Source: Nitrosospira multiformis (GTDB lineage: Bacteria > Pseudomonadota > Gammaproteobacteria > Burkholderiales > Nitrosomonadaceae). From it: DNA of 64,000 nucleotides. Positions 24,823 to 33,424 of the stretch are shown in pieces. A program made the translations under genes and the position numbers. The notes beneath the pieces were generated by a model. It ran no database searches and was not told the origin of the DNA. It saw only the letters and a list, made by a program, of their open reading frames with translations. The stretch is taken from NCBI RefSeq assembly GCF_900111585.1, contig NZ_FOHI01000002.1:248001-312000 (forward strand), given 5' to 3'. The first letter of the stretch is position 1. Every line of letters begins with the position of its first letter.

Positions 24823-25360
24823 TTAGCACCTTCTGAACGGGTAGTTTTGCTGACGAGGTTTGAATATGTGGATTATGCGGATCGCCCAATGGAGGCAGCA
24901 TCAAAGGTTTTCCAGAATAGCATGAAGCCATGAATAAGTCCCTGCAGCCGCGGGTATGACTTTACGGGATGAGCGGCATGAACTGTAACGGGGGATGCGG
25001 CTGCTGACAGCAAAGTGGTATTTCAAGGGGAGAGCAGACCTATACTCGCTTGCCGCGTTTTTCCCTATGCGTCCATCTGTTCATACTCTGGCAATTGGGG
25101 CTCGTGATCAGGGATGATCGCGGAAAAACAATCCCGGTTATGTGCGCTGGTACACATACACTTTTGCTCCCGAGTGAAAGAATTTCGCTGACCCGAAAAA
25201 CGCTGTCGACAATCGGTTTGACGCTTGACTGCCATTCAGCCCGCTTTCAAGAATCTGCCCATGCGCAGGCTCGCCCTGGTTCTTCAGAGTGCATGACAAA
25301 AACTAGAAATACATTATTATTCCCATTTTTTGCCATTTCGTTGAAGGAAGTCGAAGAACC
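24823..25360. other. 538-base divergent intergenic region without a gene
   Basis: This is the longest gene-free stretch in the window, between the HIT gene (leftward) and the intact ATP-grasp gene (rightward). Short open frames exist on both strands but have no recognisable protein character or ribosome-binding sites. I see no clear repeat, tRNA or terminator. It could hold long 5' regulatory sequence for the ATP-grasp gene or a small RNA. Confidence 0.5.
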
Positions 25361-26683
25361 ATGAAGATTGTGAATGATCTGGGTATCGACAGGATCACGC
25401 GGGACTTGAGCGGTGCCATGTGGATCTTTGCCCGTTTGCGTGAAGACGACAGCTCCACGGCGACTTTTATCCACCGCTGCTTCCAGCGCGAGATCTGGCG
25501 CGAGATCAGGTTACGCGACAGGATCGCGATGTGCGCAGTTTTGCCAGCCGTGCCGCTCGTCATCATGGCGGTGACCGCTGTCTTCACCGCGCTCAACGGG
25601 TTTGCCATAAAGAGACGCACAGGAAAAGGAATCATCCGGCAGATTCGTGAGCAGATCGAGCTTGCGCTTCGCTGTGCGATCCTGTCTCCCTGGTACTACA
25701 TCTTCGAGTTGCATGACGATGATAAGAAGCGGCACGCCGGAGAGTATCTGAATCGCCTCGAAACGAAGGCCGGACTTTATCGCTTCCTGCGCGATTACAA
25801 TGGGGGTCTTCCTGTTCCTGCTGAACGAAGCACACCCTGCATTTCCGACAAATCGCGCTTCATGGCTCGTTGCCGCGAACATGGAATCATGACAGCCCCT
25901 GTCTTCTTCAAGATCATGGGAGAGAAGGTCACAGCAGTGGATTGGAATGGCTCCGGACTGCCGGAGACCGATCTCTTTGTGAAGCCATCGCATGGCCGGG
26001 GCGGTAGAAATGCGACTCGCTGGATTTACCTGGGTTCAGGGCAGTACCGGCGCAACGATGGCGAGATTCTGACCGGAAATCAGTTGCTGGAGCGCTTGCG
26101 ACTGGAGTCGCGGCAAAAAGCTTTCCTGATTCAGCCTCGGCTTCTGAATCATGAGGATATCGCAGACCTTGCCAATGGTACGCTGGCGACAGTGCGGGTA
26201 ATGAGCTGCCGTAACGAACGGGGCGAATTTGAAGTAACCAATGCAGTTTTTCGGATGGCCCGGAAAAAATCTGTGGTAGTGGACAATTTTCACGCTGGAG
26301 GAATTGCAGCCAACGTCGATATTCGCACCGGTGAATTGGGAAGAGGAACCGGTGGCGCGTGGGGCGCGACTGCTGATGGATGGTACGAGCGCCATTGCGA
26401 GACGGGGGTGCAGATCTTGCACCGGAGGCTTCCATGCTGGCCTGCACTGGTCGATCTTGTGCAATATGCTCATGCCAGCGCCTTTTCCGATCAGGTGGTA
26501 ATCGGATGGGATGTTGCCCTGCTCAACAGCGGACCGTGCATAATGGAGGCCAACAAGGCCCCTGACCTGGATATCATTCAGAGAGTGGGAGGCGGTCCGG
26601 TTGGCGAGCAGCGGCTGGGAAAACTTCTGGCATTTAATCTCAGACAAACTGTCGAGACTAAATACAACAGGCCTGCCGCCTAG
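25361..26683 (+). CDS. Membrane-anchored sugar-transfer-associated ATP-grasp protein, intact paralogue
   Basis: A 440-residue protein starting MKIVNDLGIDRITRDLSGAM with GGAAG upstream. A likely membrane helix lies at about residues 58-82 (PAVPLVIMAVTAVFTALNG). The ATP-grasp domain keeps the glycine loop HGRGGRNATRW (about 211-221), FLIQPRLLNHEDIADLANGT, and the metal-binding segment MEANKAPDLD with Glu396. The Pfam type is found in exopolysaccharide clusters and is thought to be linked to sugar transfer. Related enzymes form amide or ester bonds through acyl phosphates, so attachment of an amino acid or acid to a surface glycan is possible. It is a paralogue of the gene at 18299, which has lost key residues. 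Its last four bases overlap the convergent LicC-like gene. Confidence 0.8.
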   Translation: MKIVNDLGIDRITRDLSGAMWIFARLREDDSSTATFIHRCFQREIWREIRLRDRIAMCAVLPAVPLVIMAVTAVFTALNGFAIKRRTGKGIIRQIREQIELALRCAILSPWYYIFELHDDDKKRHAGEYLNRLETKAGLYRFLRDYNGGLPVPAERSTPCISDKSRFMARCREHGIMTAPVFFKIMGEKVTAVDWNGSGLPETDLFVKPSHGRGGRNATRWIYLGSGQYRRNDGEILTGNQLLERLRLESRQKAFLIQPRLLNHEDIADLANGTLATVRVMSCRNERGEFEVTNAVFRMARKKSVVVDNFHAGGIAANVDIRTGELGRGTGGAWGATADGWYERHCETGVQILHRRLPCWPALVDLVQYAHASAFSDQVVIGWDVALLNSGPCIMEANKAPDLDIIQRVGGGPVGEQRLGKLLAFNLRQTVETKYNRPAA

Positions 26684-27465
26684 CGCTGCATGGTTACGCT
26701 TCTACTCAGCTTCTTCTCGCTGAAGAGTTCCTCTGCCTTTATCAGATCGGCGGGAAAATCAATTTCACACCAGGAGCTTTCCGGTACAAAACACGCTTTT
26801 ACCAGTTGTCTGCTGGCGAGGTTCTCTATTATGGAGAGGTACCAGGCTTTGAGTCCACTCTGATGTCGCAGCGCTTCCTCTAGGGTATCGCGAAAAAGCA
26901 GCGGCCCACGTTCCCTGAAAAGAACAAGGCCGACAGATTCGGCATTGATCTGATCTGTCGGGAGAGTCTTGCTGACATGTCTGACCCATCCGTTTTCATC
27001 CAGTTGGACTTTCATGTCATCCGCATCATAGACAGGCTTTTGATCTACACCGAGCGTAACAGGCGCTGGATCAGAGTCCAGCACTCTCGCCAGTAAAACT
27101 TCCTCAAACAGCGTATCCCCATTCAGAAGCAGAAAGTCGCGGTCCATGGCCGCGCGTGCGATCCAGCAACTTACCAGGTTATCCGTAATACTGAAAAAAG
27201 GGTTGAAAACGGTCTCGATCCTTCCATCGTTTCCATAACGCTGTTGCAGCAAAGTTTCAATCAGACAGGATTGGAAACCGGTGACCACTGTCACCTGATT
27301 GATCCCCGTTGAAAACAGGGCATCTATCTGCCATTCGATGATCGGTTTGCCTGAAATCGGCAACAGGCATTTGGGAATACTGGTTGTCAGCGGACCCAGC
27401 CGGTGTCCCTGGCCGGCGCTCAGAATAATCGCCTTGACAGGAGGTTTTTCTTCGCTACCCGCCAT
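26680..27465 (-). CDS. LicC-like sugar-phosphate/choline-phosphate nucleotidyltransferase
   Basis: A 261-residue NTP-transferase: KAIILSAGQGHRLGPLT is the nucleotide loop, IPKCLLPISGKPIIEWQIDA has the conserved Lys, and FLLLNGDTLFEE is the metal-binding site. The later stretch SSWCEIDFPADLIKAEELFS is typical of the phosphocholine/sugar-phosphate cytidylyl- or uridylyltransferase group. It is the last gene of a leftward operon with a HAD protein, epimerase, 2-hydroxyacid dehydrogenase, aldolase and KdsB-like enzyme, though 130 bases separate it from the HAD gene. It probably activates a phosphorylated product of that pathway. The nucleotide and substrate are not determinable here. Confidence 0.8.
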   Translation of the reverse strand: MAGSEEKPPVKAIILSAGQGHRLGPLTTSIPKCLLPISGKPIIEWQIDALFSTGINQVTVVTGFQSCLIETLLQQRYGNDGRIETVFNPFFSITDNLVSCWIARAAMDRDFLLLNGDTLFEEVLLARVLDSDPAPVTLGVDQKPVYDADDMKVQLDENGWVRHVSKTLPTDQINAESVGLVLFRERGPLLFRDTLEEALRHQSGLKAWYLSIIENLASRQLVKACFVPESSWCEIDFPADLIKAEELFSEKKLSRSVTMQR

Positions 27466-27595
27466 ATTGCAATCAGCTCCCGAAATGGAACAAGCCCTTG
27501 AAGGTTATATCTTTAAAGCATTCCCGGTTTTGTATCTGGCCGCTTGACGTGGAGTGAGTAGAGCATGCGGCTGGGCGCTGTTCATGAGGCTGTAT

Positions 27596-28237
27596 TCAAA
27601 GGAGTAATGGACTCAGGTCGGGTAGTACATCTACATGAGCTGGAAAAGGATTTTGATCGCCAGGGCGTACGCGGCCTATAAACGCGACATTGTTGACCAT
27701 GGCGCTCTGGTAATCGATCAAGGCGTCTCCGATCATCAGCACGCGCTCTGGCAGGAGGCGATGGGTAGTCAGGATATCCGCGATCAGTTTCTGCTTGGGA
27801 GTGGGTGAACCGCGCACAGCAGTAAAATAGGACCCCAGACCGCGGCGAACAACGATCGTGTTCAATTCGGTTTCCGGCGTACCGGATGCAACAAACAAGG
27901 GAATTCGTCCGGCTTCACGCTGAATCAGTTCCGCTGCGCCAGGGACCGGCGCGCTGGCAATCACAGCTTCGACCACCAGTTCGGAGAAGCGCTGATCGAG
28001 TTGCCGCTCCTCCTCCGCGGTGAGCGGAGGTTTTTCCAGCAGCGTTTCCTGAAAGTAACGGAATTTCTGATAGCGCGACATGCCGCCGTTCAGGACATGA
28101 TATTTCGCGACCTCGACCATTACCTCCTCGCCATATTCCTGGTAGAGATTGGCAAAGGCCTGTGTCTTGATTTCTCCTGATTCGACCACGACCCCGTCGA
28201 AATCGAAGATGATCGCTCGCCATGCAGCAGTCTTCAT
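27596..28237 (-). CDS. HAD-superfamily phosphatase or phosphomutase
   Basis: A 213-residue HAD protein: IIFDFDGVVVESGEIKTQAF supplies the nucleophile Asp (motif I), LFVASGTPETELN is motif II with Ser/Thr, SPTPKQKLIADIL gives the Lys (motif III), and VLMIGDALIDYQSAM is motif IV. The helical cap follows motif I, as in the phosphoglycolate phosphatase and beta-phosphoglucomutase subclass. The start overlaps the epimerase stop by four bases, so the genes are coupled. Removal of phosphate from an acid intermediate made by the aldolase and dehydrogenase upstream is a reasonable inference. Confidence 0.85.
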   Translation of the reverse strand: MKTAAWRAIIFDFDGVVVESGEIKTQAFANLYQEYGEEVMVEVAKYHVLNGGMSRYQKFRYFQETLLEKPPLTAEEERQLDQRFSELVVEAVIASAPVPGAAELIQREAGRIPLFVASGTPETELNTIVVRRGLGSYFTAVRGSPTPKQKLIADILTTHRLLPERVLMIGDALIDYQSAMVNNVAFIGRVRPGDQNPFPAHVDVLPDLSPLLL

Positions 28238-29163
28238 GCCTTGTTATCCGATGCCAGCGGTATGATTTCCTCATTTTCACCCGAATGATGCATGCTCTGA
28301 TGAATATCCTGAAGGCAATCCAGCAGTCCCTGGCCCAGATCGACATGCTCGTTCAGCACCAGCTTGCGGCCGATACGCGGCTGATAAGCATAAGGCGTTA
28401 CTTCGTAATGATGTCCCGCACGGGCTTCATCAAAACGCAGATCGACTTTCCAGGGCATGATTTCTGAAATCATTGTCATCACATCCTTGATATGCAGCCG
28501 CTCCTGCCCTGTCAGGATCAGGTGGCGATTCGCAAACTCCGGCCCCAGCACCTGTACGCTCATGCGTGCCGCATCTTCCACATGAATATATTCCCGAATT
28601 GCTTCTCCACTGCCGTGATAAGTAATCGAGTGCTGTTCCAGCGCCTCGTACAGCATGCGGTAGATGCCGTTTCTCGCGTCGGCGCGTCGGCCATAGAGCG
28701 AGCCATAGCGCAAAATACTATACTCCAGGCCATAACGTTCGTGGTAGGTTTCGATGAAACGTTCCGCTGCCTGCTTGCTAGCCCGGTAAAAGGAACCGGA
28801 TTCGGAATAGACGTAAATCGTGCTCGCGAAAACGAAGCGCCGGGCGCCGGCAAGACGCGCCGCTTCCAGCGTATGCATGTTACCCAGCACATTGATAGTC
28901 GCGGTAGCGATGGGTTTTTCCTGTGCTTCGTCAATATCTGCAATGGCGGCAAAATTATAAACTACGTCGGCACCGTGAGCCGCTTCCTTCACCTGCTCAA
29001 GATCCATGATGTCGCCAATGATCATCTCCTGATCCGCGCGCTGGTAGCGCGATGGAGAACGGTCGAACAGGCGCACCCGATAGCCCGAGTCAGAGAGAGC
29101 GTCGGCGACATGACTGCCCAGAAAACCACTGGCGCCATAGACAATGGCAATCTCGCTAGACAT
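28234..29163 (-). CDS. NAD-dependent sugar epimerase/dehydratase (extended SDR)
   Basis: A 309-residue extended short-chain dehydrogenase. The cofactor loop is VYGASGFLGSHVADALSDSG. NFAAIADIDEAQEKP and FASTIYVYSESGSFYRASK give the Ser/Tyr/Lys site, with Tyr and Lys in YRASK. LRYGSLYGRRADARNGIYRM is the usual substrate-binding segment. Relatives epimerise or dehydrate NDP-sugars in the cytosol. It lies 8 bases after the dehydrogenase gene and overlaps the HAD gene by four. Its presence means the pathway includes a nucleotide-linked sugar as well as a keto acid. Confidence 0.85.
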   Translation of the reverse strand: MSSEIAIVYGASGFLGSHVADALSDSGYRVRLFDRSPSRYQRADQEMIIGDIMDLEQVKEAAHGADVVYNFAAIADIDEAQEKPIATATINVLGNMHTLEAARLAGARRFVFASTIYVYSESGSFYRASKQAAERFIETYHERYGLEYSILRYGSLYGRRADARNGIYRMLYEALEQHSITYHGSGEAIREYIHVEDAARMSVQVLGPEFANRHLILTGQERLHIKDVMTMISEIMPWKVDLRFDEARAGHHYEVTPYAYQPRIGRKLVLNEHVDLGQGLLDCLQDIHQSMHHSGENEEIIPLASDNKA

Positions 29164-29171
29164 CTGCTGTT

Positions 29172-30119
29172 TTAACCTTTTTCCATTACACCCGCTTCGA
29201 TCAATCCGCGCACCAGATTTTCCGCGGCTTCCAGTTCCATGCGCTGACGCGATTCTTTTGCAAGAGAGCCGATATGTGACGTCAGAATTGCGTTATCGCA
29301 TTGCAGTAACGGGCCATGGTACGGTTCCTGCTCGAAAACGTCCATTGCCGCTCCCCCAAGCCGCCCACTGTTCAGGGCGTCGGCCAGCGCTGCTTCATCT
29401 ATCAGACCCCCCCGGGCCGTATTGATGACAATCGCGCCAGGCTTCATCCGCGCAAATGCTTTTTCATTCAACAGATGGTGAGTGTCCGCATCGTAGGTCA
29501 GGTGCAGACTGATAATATCCGCTTCGGCTATCAAGGTTTCAAAAGGTGTGAGTTTCACGCCTTCCATTCCCGGAGGCACTTCCTTTACATAGGTATCGTG
29601 TGCCACCACCTGCGCTTCGAACGCACGGCACAGTCGGGCTACACGTGATCCCACCCGCCCAAGCCCCACAATTCCCACCTTTTGGGCAGCCAGCAGGCCT
29701 CCCTGGGCCCTGGGCCACTGCCCCGCGTGAACCAGTTTATCTGTCTGGCATATCTTCCTCAATGCTGCCATTATAAGAGCCAGCGAGAGTTCGGCAACCG
29801 CCTGGGCGGGAGCTTCCGGCGTGTTCAACACCTTGATTCCGTGCCGCTTCGCTGCACCAAGATCGACGCTGTCGAGGCCGCTGCCGCAGCGCGATACGAC
29901 TTTCAGGCTCTTGGCACAGGAGAAAACCCGCTCTGTGAGAGGCTCCACGCCTGCGATCATCCCCACCGTATCTTCGCCCAGCAGGGCGATAACCTCCTCC
30001 TCGGTAAGTTTCCGCTTATGACTGTTTTCGGCAATGTGTATGCCTCTCTCCTGTAAAGGCCGGAGAGCCATATTATGGCTGACGTCGAATGACGAGGTGG
30101 AGATCGCAAGTTTGTTCAT
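29172..30119 (-). CDS. D-isomer-specific 2-hydroxyacid dehydrogenase
   Basis: A 315-residue protein related to phosphoglycerate dehydrogenase. The Rossmann loop is VGIVGLGRVGSRVARLCRAF with Asp in AHDTYV. The catalytic Arg lies in INTARGGLIDEAAL, Glu in VFEQEPYHGP, and His in LTSHIGSLAKES. No ACT domain is present, so it is shorter than SerA. Such enzymes interconvert 2-keto and 2-hydroxy acids using NAD(H). The start overlaps the aldolase stop by four bases, so aldolase product and dehydrogenase substrate are likely linked. It could supply a glycerate or other hydroxy acid substituent for a glycan. Confidence 0.85.
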   Translation of the reverse strand: MNKLAISTSSFDVSHNMALRPLQERGIHIAENSHKRKLTEEEVIALLGEDTVGMIAGVEPLTERVFSCAKSLKVVSRCGSGLDSVDLGAAKRHGIKVLNTPEAPAQAVAELSLALIMAALRKICQTDKLVHAGQWPRAQGGLLAAQKVGIVGLGRVGSRVARLCRAFEAQVVAHDTYVKEVPPGMEGVKLTPFETLIAEADIISLHLTYDADTHHLLNEKAFARMKPGAIVINTARGGLIDEAALADALNSGRLGGAAMDVFEQEPYHGPLLQCDNAILTSHIGSLAKESRQRMELEAAENLVRGLIEAGVMEKG

Positions 30120-30877
30120 AGAGCTTCCCTGATGTTTTGCAAATGACTGCGGCAGACGGTATCGAGAATGCGGATATCCAGGCCATAGCCAAGAAAACTG
30201 AAGCCCGCCTCGATATTTCGACGCAACTGTTCCGGATGGGGTTCGACTACATGAATTCCGCCTGCCTTGCCTGCGCGTCGCCCGGCATCTTTTACCCGTT
30301 CTATCGCAGCCTGGACTTCCGGATCATCGAGTTCTCCTGGACGGCCGAGTGATCCCGAAAGATCGTAGGGGCCTATGATATAAGCATCGATTCCCGGAAC
30401 GGAAAGAATCGAATCGATGGCATCGACCGCATCGATATGCTCGATCATGGCAATGATGACTGCATTTTCTTCCAGCCAGTGGCGATATTGCTGAAACCGC
30501 GCACCATACCCTTGGGCGCGCGCGAGGCCGACCCCCCGTTGTCCACGTGGAGGGTAATATACTGCGTTTACGGCCGCTTCGGCATCCGCCGCCGTTTTGA
30601 TCATGGGCACCATTACGCCTGTTGCCCCCGCATCCATGATCCGCTTGATCTGGTCAGGATGATTCGACGTCAATCGCACGATGGCGGGGCATGCACGGCT
30701 GTCGAGCACCTGGATCAGCATCTGAACTTCGCTCAGTTCCAGAACGCTGTGTTCCGTATCCAGCACCAGCCAGTCAAATCCCGCCGCAGCCATGATATCG
30801 GCGATGGAAGGATGTCCCAAGGTGATCCAGGAGCCGATGGTCAAGGCGTTGCGGGCCAGTTTTGCTTTTAATTGCAC
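30116..30877 (-). CDS. HpcH/HpaI-family class II pyruvate aldolase
   Basis: A 253-residue TIM-barrel enzyme: SWITLGHPSIADIMAAAGFD, LVLDTEHSVLELSE, GATGVMVPMIKTAADAEA, YYPPRGQRGVG and IIGPYDLSGSLGRPGE are the hallmark blocks, with metal ligands Glu and Asp in the MIEHID and GPYDLS regions. The family reversibly adds pyruvate or a related keto acid to an aldehyde. In this operon it sits directly after a KdsB-like CMP-transferase, so making a deoxy-ulosonic acid by aldol addition is an attractive inference. Breakdown chemistry, as in aromatic degradation, fits the neighbours less well. Confidence 0.85.
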   Translation of the reverse strand: MQLKAKLARNALTIGSWITLGHPSIADIMAAAGFDWLVLDTEHSVLELSEVQMLIQVLDSRACPAIVRLTSNHPDQIKRIMDAGATGVMVPMIKTAADAEAAVNAVYYPPRGQRGVGLARAQGYGARFQQYRHWLEENAVIIAMIEHIDAVDAIDSILSVPGIDAYIIGPYDLSGSLGRPGELDDPEVQAAIERVKDAGRRAGKAGGIHVVEPHPEQLRRNIEAGFSFLGYGLDIRILDTVCRSHLQNIREAL

Positions 30878-30927
30878 GTATGAACCTTGAGAAATGAATT
30901 GCGTTCGAGAGAGTTATAGAGTCCGCA

Positions 30928-31695
30928 TCAGTATGATGCGAGTAACGGGTCTTTCTCCATCAGTCTGGCTACACGCTCCAGGTCGGCCTGGGTATCGACA
31001 GCTTGGGTATTGAACCGGGTTTCCACCATTTTTACACGATAACCATGCTCCAATAGCCGCAGCATGTCCACCGATTCAAGCTTCTCGAGCGGCGTGGATG
31101 GCAGCCTGAAGAATTCGAGCAACGTTTTACGGCGGAAAGGAATGATGCACACCTGTTTGAAGGCCAGAGTATGTGGAAAATCAGAGCCGGCGGACAGGGC
31201 GGGCGCCGGCACAGTCGGAATCGGCTGGCGTGACATGAAGAGGGCGTCGCCACGCTGGTCTGTAACAACCTTGATTGTATTGAAGTCGTAGAAGTCCCCT
31301 TTATTATCGATGCTCCGCATGAGATTCACGCAACCCAGTTCCGGATCATGCCGGAATGGAGCCACTGCTGCGTCGATCATCTCCGGGTGAGTCATCGGTT
31401 CATCGCCCTGTACCATGACGATAAGTTCAGCATCGATTTCTGCCACCGCCTCGGCCACCCGGTCGCTCGCACGTTCGTGAGTATCTGCGGTCATAATCAC
31501 CGGCGCACCGAAATTCTCTGCGGCGCGTCGTATTTCGTCATCGCAGGTGGCTATATAGGTTGCATCAAGCGCCTTGCTCAAGGCGACACGTTTATACACA
31601 TGCTCGAGCATGGTTCGGCCCAGCAGATTCGCAATGGGTTTTCCTGGAAAACGGGACGAACCCATACGGGCCGGTATAACAGCAATTGTTTTCAT
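30928..31695 (-). CDS. KdsB-like CMP-ulosonate cytidylyltransferase
   Basis: A 255-residue protein of the KdsB family: AVIPARMGSSRFPGKPIANL is the nucleotide loop, TADTHERASDRVAEA corresponds to the usual SGTDR segment but reads RASDR, and VMVQGDEPMTHPEM matches VQGDEP. DFNTIKVVTDQRGDALFMSR is typical. KdsB activates Kdo with CTP for lipid A-core synthesis. The substitutions and the operon with an aldolase and a hydroxyacid dehydrogenase suggest a paralogue for another ulosonic or sugar acid. It could equally be the cell's only KdsB; kdsA and kdsD are not in the window. It is the first gene of the leftward operon. Confidence 0.75.
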   Translation of the reverse strand: MKTIAVIPARMGSSRFPGKPIANLLGRTMLEHVYKRVALSKALDATYIATCDDEIRRAAENFGAPVIMTADTHERASDRVAEAVAEIDAELIVMVQGDEPMTHPEMIDAAVAPFRHDPELGCVNLMRSIDNKGDFYDFNTIKVVTDQRGDALFMSRQPIPTVPAPALSAGSDFPHTLAFKQVCIIPFRRKTLLEFFRLPSTPLEKLESVDMLRLLEHGYRVKMVETRFNTQAVDTQADLERVARLMEKDPLLASY

Positions 31696-32055
31696 GTGGG
31701 ATTTATGTTAATTGAAGGCGATGAAGCCGAGCTTTTCACTTTGACTGATGACTGCCTTTATTTATCGGGATAGGTTGCCCTTAAAGGTGCGCATCAGGCA
31801 TCGGAGGATTATACAGTGAGTGATTTCTGAAGCTATGTTTTGGCGATTGCAGCAGGGGTGCCGCAAAAATCGGGCTAATGGCTCAGTGGTGACTCCATTT
31901 TAACAGAAGGCTGGGGAAGTAAAAACATCTGCAATGCTAGTAAAATCGTTATCAGCCCGTGTAAAATTGCAAGATTTTTCCCTGAGAATGTCTCAAGGGC
32001 CTCAAAATGAGGAGATGCAGCGTATTGCTTGCGTCCAAGGAATGGGTATGTTGGT
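31696..32055. other. Divergent intergenic region
   Basis: These 360 bases separate the KdsB-like operon (leftward) from the paralogue B glycosyltransferase (rightward). The sequence is AT-rich near 31900-31980 and probably contains both promoters. I see no gene, repeat or structured RNA that I can support. Confidence 0.5.
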
Positions 32056-33378
32056 ATGAAAGCTTTATTTTTCCTCCGTCATTATAATGACATCGATCAC
32101 ATTACACCGGTCATTTACAAATGGACCAGCAAGGGTCATACCTGCGACATTGTCCTGATCGGCAACTCGCGATTCCGCACGGATTATCGCATCGGATTCC
32201 TGAAAGACCTCAAGGGCGTGCGGATGGCCTACATTGCGGATGTATTGCCGCCGCTCGACTTTATCAGATGGTTTTTCCAGACGCTGATACTGATCCGTAG
32301 CCTGCGTCGCCCCTTCCTCGGGCCGATCATGAAGAAACTGGAGGAGGTTTATGATGCCAAGCGGCGCGAGCCGGTTTGGGAGCGCACAGCAAAGCACTTG
32401 CTGACCCGGAGTTTCGCAGCGAATGAGGAAGGCGTGGTGGTGTTTGACTGGATAGAACGCAATTCCTCCATCTGTGTGGAATGGGTCAAGGTGGTATTGG
32501 CGACGGCGCGCGGAATGGGGTTGGGTACGGTATCGCTGCCGCATGGGGACAGTCCCCACGCCAGTCAGTTGATCCGGCGGCGCGAGTTGCGGCTGGAGCC
32601 GGATACCACATTTGCCAACGCCGGTATTTTCGAGAAGGTTGTGGTGCCGAACGAGTTATGCTCAGTGCGCTTTCGCCCTTTCATGGATAACCAGAAACTT
32701 GCGATACTCGGTTCCCCACGCTACTGCGACGAGTGGCTCGCTAAACTGGCAATGTTGATGCCCCCATCACCGCTGACGCGCTCCGATAGCAACCTCAAGG
32801 TGGTGATGTTTCTGAGAAAGAGTAATTTTTCCACTTTCTGGGAAGAAGTGGGAGAGGTAGTGCGCATAGTGGCAGGCTTTCCTGGAGTGGAGCTTATAAT
32901 AAAGCCGCATACCCGCGGTGGCTGGCAGCAATCCCTGACAAAAGATGTTTCGCTCCGGCGTTTGCCCAACGTGCGGGTAGCGGGGGGCAGTCTTCATTCC
33001 ATCCATCTGATGAACTGGGCAGATGTCATTATCGATCTTGCCACCTCTGTAGTATTCGAGGCGGTAAAGGTCGGGAAGCCTGTACTGGCGGCGGATTACC
33101 TCCACGCCGGCCGCTCGGCTCTTGCTGAATACCTGCCGGAAGCAGAATTGCGTTGCCGCGATGATGTGTATAAACACATGGAAAAATTCCTTGCCCAAGG
33201 TTGTGATTCTTTTTATATAGAAGAGCATCGTCAGCGTTTCCTCAAGGAAATGATCGATGTAGGGGACCCGGACGTGTTATCGCGTTATGTCGCGCTGCTG
33301 GAGGGACAAGTGCGGCCAAAGGCAGACCAGAGTCAGCCTGAGTCGCAAAGCAACACCAAAGATTTTGCTTTTGCCTGA
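32056..33378 (+). CDS. Glycosyltransferase-like protein, paralogue B
   Basis: A 440-residue protein similar throughout to the gene at 15484. I start at ATG 32056 because it gives MKALFFLRHYNDIDHITPVI, matching the paralogue; a TTG nine codons upstream is possible but not shared. The same landmarks are present: LGTVSLPHGDSPHASQLIRR, IKPHTRGGWQQSL, VIIDLATSVVFEAVKVGKP and AADYLHAGRSALAEYLPE. The C-terminus carries a Gln/Ser-rich tail absent from the other copy. It precedes a GT2 gene by 46 bases in the same direction. Function is inferred only from context and GT-B-like motifs. Confidence 0.65.
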   Translation: MKALFFLRHYNDIDHITPVIYKWTSKGHTCDIVLIGNSRFRTDYRIGFLKDLKGVRMAYIADVLPPLDFIRWFFQTLILIRSLRRPFLGPIMKKLEEVYDAKRREPVWERTAKHLLTRSFAANEEGVVVFDWIERNSSICVEWVKVVLATARGMGLGTVSLPHGDSPHASQLIRRRELRLEPDTTFANAGIFEKVVVPNELCSVRFRPFMDNQKLAILGSPRYCDEWLAKLAMLMPPSPLTRSDSNLKVVMFLRKSNFSTFWEEVGEVVRIVAGFPGVELIIKPHTRGGWQQSLTKDVSLRRLPNVRVAGGSLHSIHLMNWADVIIDLATSVVFEAVKVGKPVLAADYLHAGRSALAEYLPEAELRCRDDVYKHMEKFLAQGCDSFYIEEHRQRFLKEMIDVGDPDVLSRYVALLEGQVRPKADQSQPESQSNTKDFAFA

Positions 33379-33424
33379 TTAGCCGGCTTCGCTGGTAGTT
33401 TTCTCAAGGAGGTTACTGAGCCGT

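Noticed and set aside
25050-25364. 104-codon plus-strand frame before the intact ATP-grasp gene
   Set aside because: It has no recognisable domain or hydrophobic pattern, overlaps the ATP-grasp start, and shows no good ribosome-binding site.
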